Below are positions 5,712 to 7,420 of a stretch of 7,420 nt of DNA, piece by piece. The stretch covers positions 1-7,420 of the forward strand of contig JAWDMO010000065.1 of NCBI GenBank assembly GCA_046536535.1, written 5' to 3'. This DNA comes from Conexivisphaera sp046536535. GTDB lineage: Archaea; Thermoproteota; Nitrososphaeria; Conexivisphaerales; Conexivisphaeraceae. The translations under genes and the position numbers were made by a program. How positions within the stretch are numbered: position 1 is the stretch's first letter; each line of letters starts with the position of its first letter. The notes beneath the pieces were generated by a model that was not told the origin of the DNA, ran no database searches, and saw nothing but the letters and a program-made list of their open reading frames with translations.

Positions 5712-7420
5712 CTAGGATCCCTCCCACTTCTCGAGCTCGACCATGGCGCTGCTCGGCGCCATGCCGTTCGCGTTCTTCGAGAGGAACCTGTGCGGCGTGA
5801 GCAGGTTGATCACCCCTCCCCTGTCCGGGGATTCCCCGGGCTCACCGATGGGATCGTAGACGGCCGAGGCCTGGTAGCAGTGCACGGTCCCGGGCCTTAT
5901 CCTCTCGGTGACCTCCGCCATGCAGATCACGGTCCCCCTGTCGTTGTAGACCTTCACCAGGTCCCCGTCCTTCACGCCCCTCGGCGCCGCGTCGACCGGG
6001 TTCACCCTTATGACCCTGTAGAAGTAGCCGTCCGGGCCCCTCCTCCTGTGCTCCGGGATCTCGTCCACCCACGTCTCCTTCGCGTCGTACTGGGTATGGA
6101 AGCTGTACCTGGCGTGGGGCGACATGAGCTGCAGCGGGTACTTCCTTGCGTGCGGGGTATCGGGCCCCTCCCACGCCTGTATGTAGTGCGGAACCGGCGG
6201 CCTCTCGGCGTCGTTCGGGTCGAACCTCTTCAGGCTGTTGGACTCGAACTCTATCTTCCCGCTCTGGGTGCCCAGTCCGGTGCCGTCCGGCATCCCCATC
6301 ACGCCGCCCCCGGCCGGCCCGGCCCCGATCGTATCCCTCCTCCTGCCCTCGTAGAACCACCTGAGAGCCGGGGTCACCGGGCGCTTCTTCACGGGGACCA
6401 CGAAGTACCCCCTCCTCTTGAACTCCTCCCACGATATGTACTTGGATAGATCGCTCTTCTCGTAGAACCTCCTGACCCAGTCCAGCTGCGTCATCCCGCC
6501 CTCGGTGTACTTCTCGTAGAAGCCGAGCCTCTTCGCGACCATAGCGAATATGTCGTAGTCGCTCCTGGACTCCCCGAGCGGCTCTATCGCCTTCATCTGG
6601 AGAACTATTATCCTGTGGTTGACGAACTGGACGCTCTCGACCGACTGCCCCGATATGTTGGAGAACTCGCCTATGTCCCAGCGCTCGAAGCTGGTCGCGG
6701 CCGGCAGCACCAGGTCGGCGAACTTCGCCTCCCCCTCGAGCCACGGGTTCTGGTTCACGACGAACTCCAGCTTGGGGCTCCTGTACATCCTGGCCCACCT
6801 GTTCGTGTCGGTCATGGTCCCTATGTATGCGGCGCCGTAGCGCCAGAACATGCGTATCTCCGAATAGCCGTCCTCCGGGTATCTGTACTTCTTGAACTGG
6901 GACTCTATCGATATCGTGTTGAAGCCCTTCCCCCTCCACTCGACGGGCGGGTTCATTATCGCCTCCGGGAGGAGGAGCCTGAGAACGTGCTGTCCGCCCG
7001 GCTGATTTATCCTGTCGGTCACCGGTATCCGGACGAAGCCGCTCGGCAGGATCCTGGCCGCGCCGGTGTACCCGGTATCGCCCGATATCCCGCCGTCGCC
7101 GTATCCCGGGAAGAAGAACCCGTAGGGGTTGGACGCCTCCGGGGCGTTCGGGGTGTTGGGGGATCCCGCGCTCGTGGACCACCAGTTAACGCCGGGCTTC
7201 CCGACGCCCTGCATGGCCTGGAGCGCGACCATGTACCTGGCCCACTCGTGGCCGTACGCCGAGCGGCCCGCGCTGCCCATCCCCGGCCTGCTCCCGTAAC
7301 CCAGCATGGTCCTCTTCCTGGCCCACTCCCTCGCGAGGGCCCTTATCTCGCGCGCGGGCACGCCCGTTATCTTCTCGGCCCACTCAGGGGTCTTCGGTAT
7401 CCCGTCCTCCTTTCCCATCA
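5712..7420 (-). CDS. Molybdopterin (bis-MGD) large subunit, transhydroxylase-like, C-terminal part (runs off right edge)
   Basis: About 569 codons of a DMSO-reductase-family catalytic subunit are present. The first Met seen (7418) is internal: GIPKTPEWAEKITGVPAREI aligns with a region near residue 310 of the roughly 875-aa transhydroxylase large subunit. Matching segments in order include KPGVNWWST, FFFPGYGDGGISGD, GTMTDTNRWARMY, LVLPAATSFERWDI, IEPLGESRSDYDIF, ALRWFYEGRRRDT, a C-terminal dinucleotide-binding region (LMSPHARYSFHTQ, VKVYNDRGTV) and the terminal VELEKWEGS. Tyr106 of the fragment (codon 7103-7101, FPGY) corresponds to substrate-contacting Tyr404 of the Pelobacter enzyme. The Mo ligand Ser and the catalytic His and Asp are beyond the window. 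That enzyme converts pyrogallol to phloroglucinol in the cytoplasm; this protein probably acts on a polyphenol, though related oxidoreductases of unknown substrate share the fold. It is directly followed by its iron-sulfur subunit. Confidence 0.87.
   Translation of the reverse strand, partial: MGKEDGIPKTPEWAEKITGVPAREIRALAREWARKRTMLGYGSRPGMGSAGRSAYGHEWARYMVALQAMQGVGKPGVNWWSTSAGSPNTPNAPEASNPYGFFFPGYGDGGISGDTGYTGAARILPSGFVRIPVTDRINQPGGQHVLRLLLPEAIMNPPVEWRGKGFNTISIESQFKKYRYPEDGYSEIRMFWRYGAAYIGTMTDTNRWARMYRSPKLEFVVNQNPWLEGEAKFADLVLPAATSFERWDIGEFSNISGQSVESVQFVNHRIIVLQMKAIEPLGESRSDYDIFAMVAKRLGFYEKYTEGGMTQLDWVRRFYEKSDLSKYISWEEFKRRGYFVVPVKKRPVTPALRWFYEGRRRDTIGAGPAGGGVMGMPDGTGLGTQSGKIEFESNSLKRFDPNDAERPPVPHYIQAWEGPDTPHARKYPLQLMSPHARYSFHTQYDAKETWVDEIPEHRRRGPDGYFYRVIRVNPVDAAPRGVKDGDLVKVYNDRGTVICMAEVTERIRPGTVHCYQASAVYDPIGEPGESPDRGGVINLLTPHRFLSKNANGMAPSSAMVELEKWEGS
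5719..5725 (-). promoter_or_regulatory. Ribosome binding site of the small subunit
   Basis: Minus-strand GGGAGGG ends 7 nt before ATG 5711 and lies inside the last codons of the large subunit. It supports coupled translation of the two subunits. Confidence 0.65.

Noticed and set aside
5544..6449. Long open frame on the plus strand (301 codons) opposite the molybdoenzyme genes
   Set aside because: Its translation is low-complexity Pro/Arg/Val/Leu-rich with no motif and it runs antisense to two well-supported subunit genes; long shadow frames are expected in GC-rich DNA.
5842..7182. 446-codon open frame on the minus strand in another frame of the large subunit
   Set aside because: The product is rich in Arg, Gly and Glu without any recognisable domain, whereas the overlapping frame gives a clear molybdopterin enzyme.
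7416..7418. ATG at 7418 as the start of the large subunit
   Set aside because: It corresponds to a position near residue 308 of the family; the N-terminal Mo-binding part must lie outside the window and the frame is open to the edge.
1..7420. CRISPR arrays, insertion sequences, tRNA or rRNA genes, attachment sites
   Set aside because: Reading both strands I saw no regularly spaced repeats, transposase-like proteins, tRNA cloverleaf features or terminal repeats; the gaps between genes are all under about 90 bp.

Overview
The window is a tightly packed, GC-rich stretch in which every supported gene lies on the minus strand, so transcription runs from the right edge to the left. It looks archaeal and probably thermophilic. 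Short AT-rich TATA-like boxes lie about 25-28 bp upstream of start codons that lack Shine-Dalgarno sequences, which is the leaderless arrangement. Arg is mostly AGG and Ile often ATA despite the high GC. A DUF35 Zn-ribbon/OB-fold protein sits next to an SCP-x-type thiolase, a typical archaeal pair. I cannot place it more precisely; a TACK-type thermophile is a guess.

In transcription order: (1) the C-terminal two thirds of a molybdopterin enzyme large subunit (7420-5712), followed at once by its iron-sulfur small subunit (5711-4838), which carries a frameshift near 5378; (2) an enoyl-CoA hydratase with its own promoter (4775-3981); (3) a metal-dependent cyclase-family hydrolase and an SDR dehydrogenase, apparently one operon (3893-2156); (4) a family III CoA-transferase with its own promoter (2095-887); (5) a DUF35 protein and the N-terminal third of a thiolase, overlapping by ATGA (839-1). 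No RNA genes, CRISPR, insertion sequences or long repeats were seen, and no gap between genes exceeds about 90 bp.

The most informative point is that the molybdoenzyme pair matches pyrogallol-phloroglucinol transhydroxylase (the Pelobacter acidigallici enzyme) closely, rather than generic DMSO reductase or polysulfide reductase. The match covers the large-subunit C-terminus, the substrate-contacting Tyr404 equivalent, the 12-Cys pattern of the small subunit and its C-terminal beta-barrel domain. With the adjacent SDR, cyclase-type hydrolase, CoA-transferase, hydratase and thiolase, this suggests anaerobic breakdown of a polyhydroxylated ring: hydroxyl rearrangement, reduction, hydrolytic ring opening, CoA activation and beta-oxidation-like cleavage. 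The pathway is inferred from family membership and gene order; no substrate is proven.
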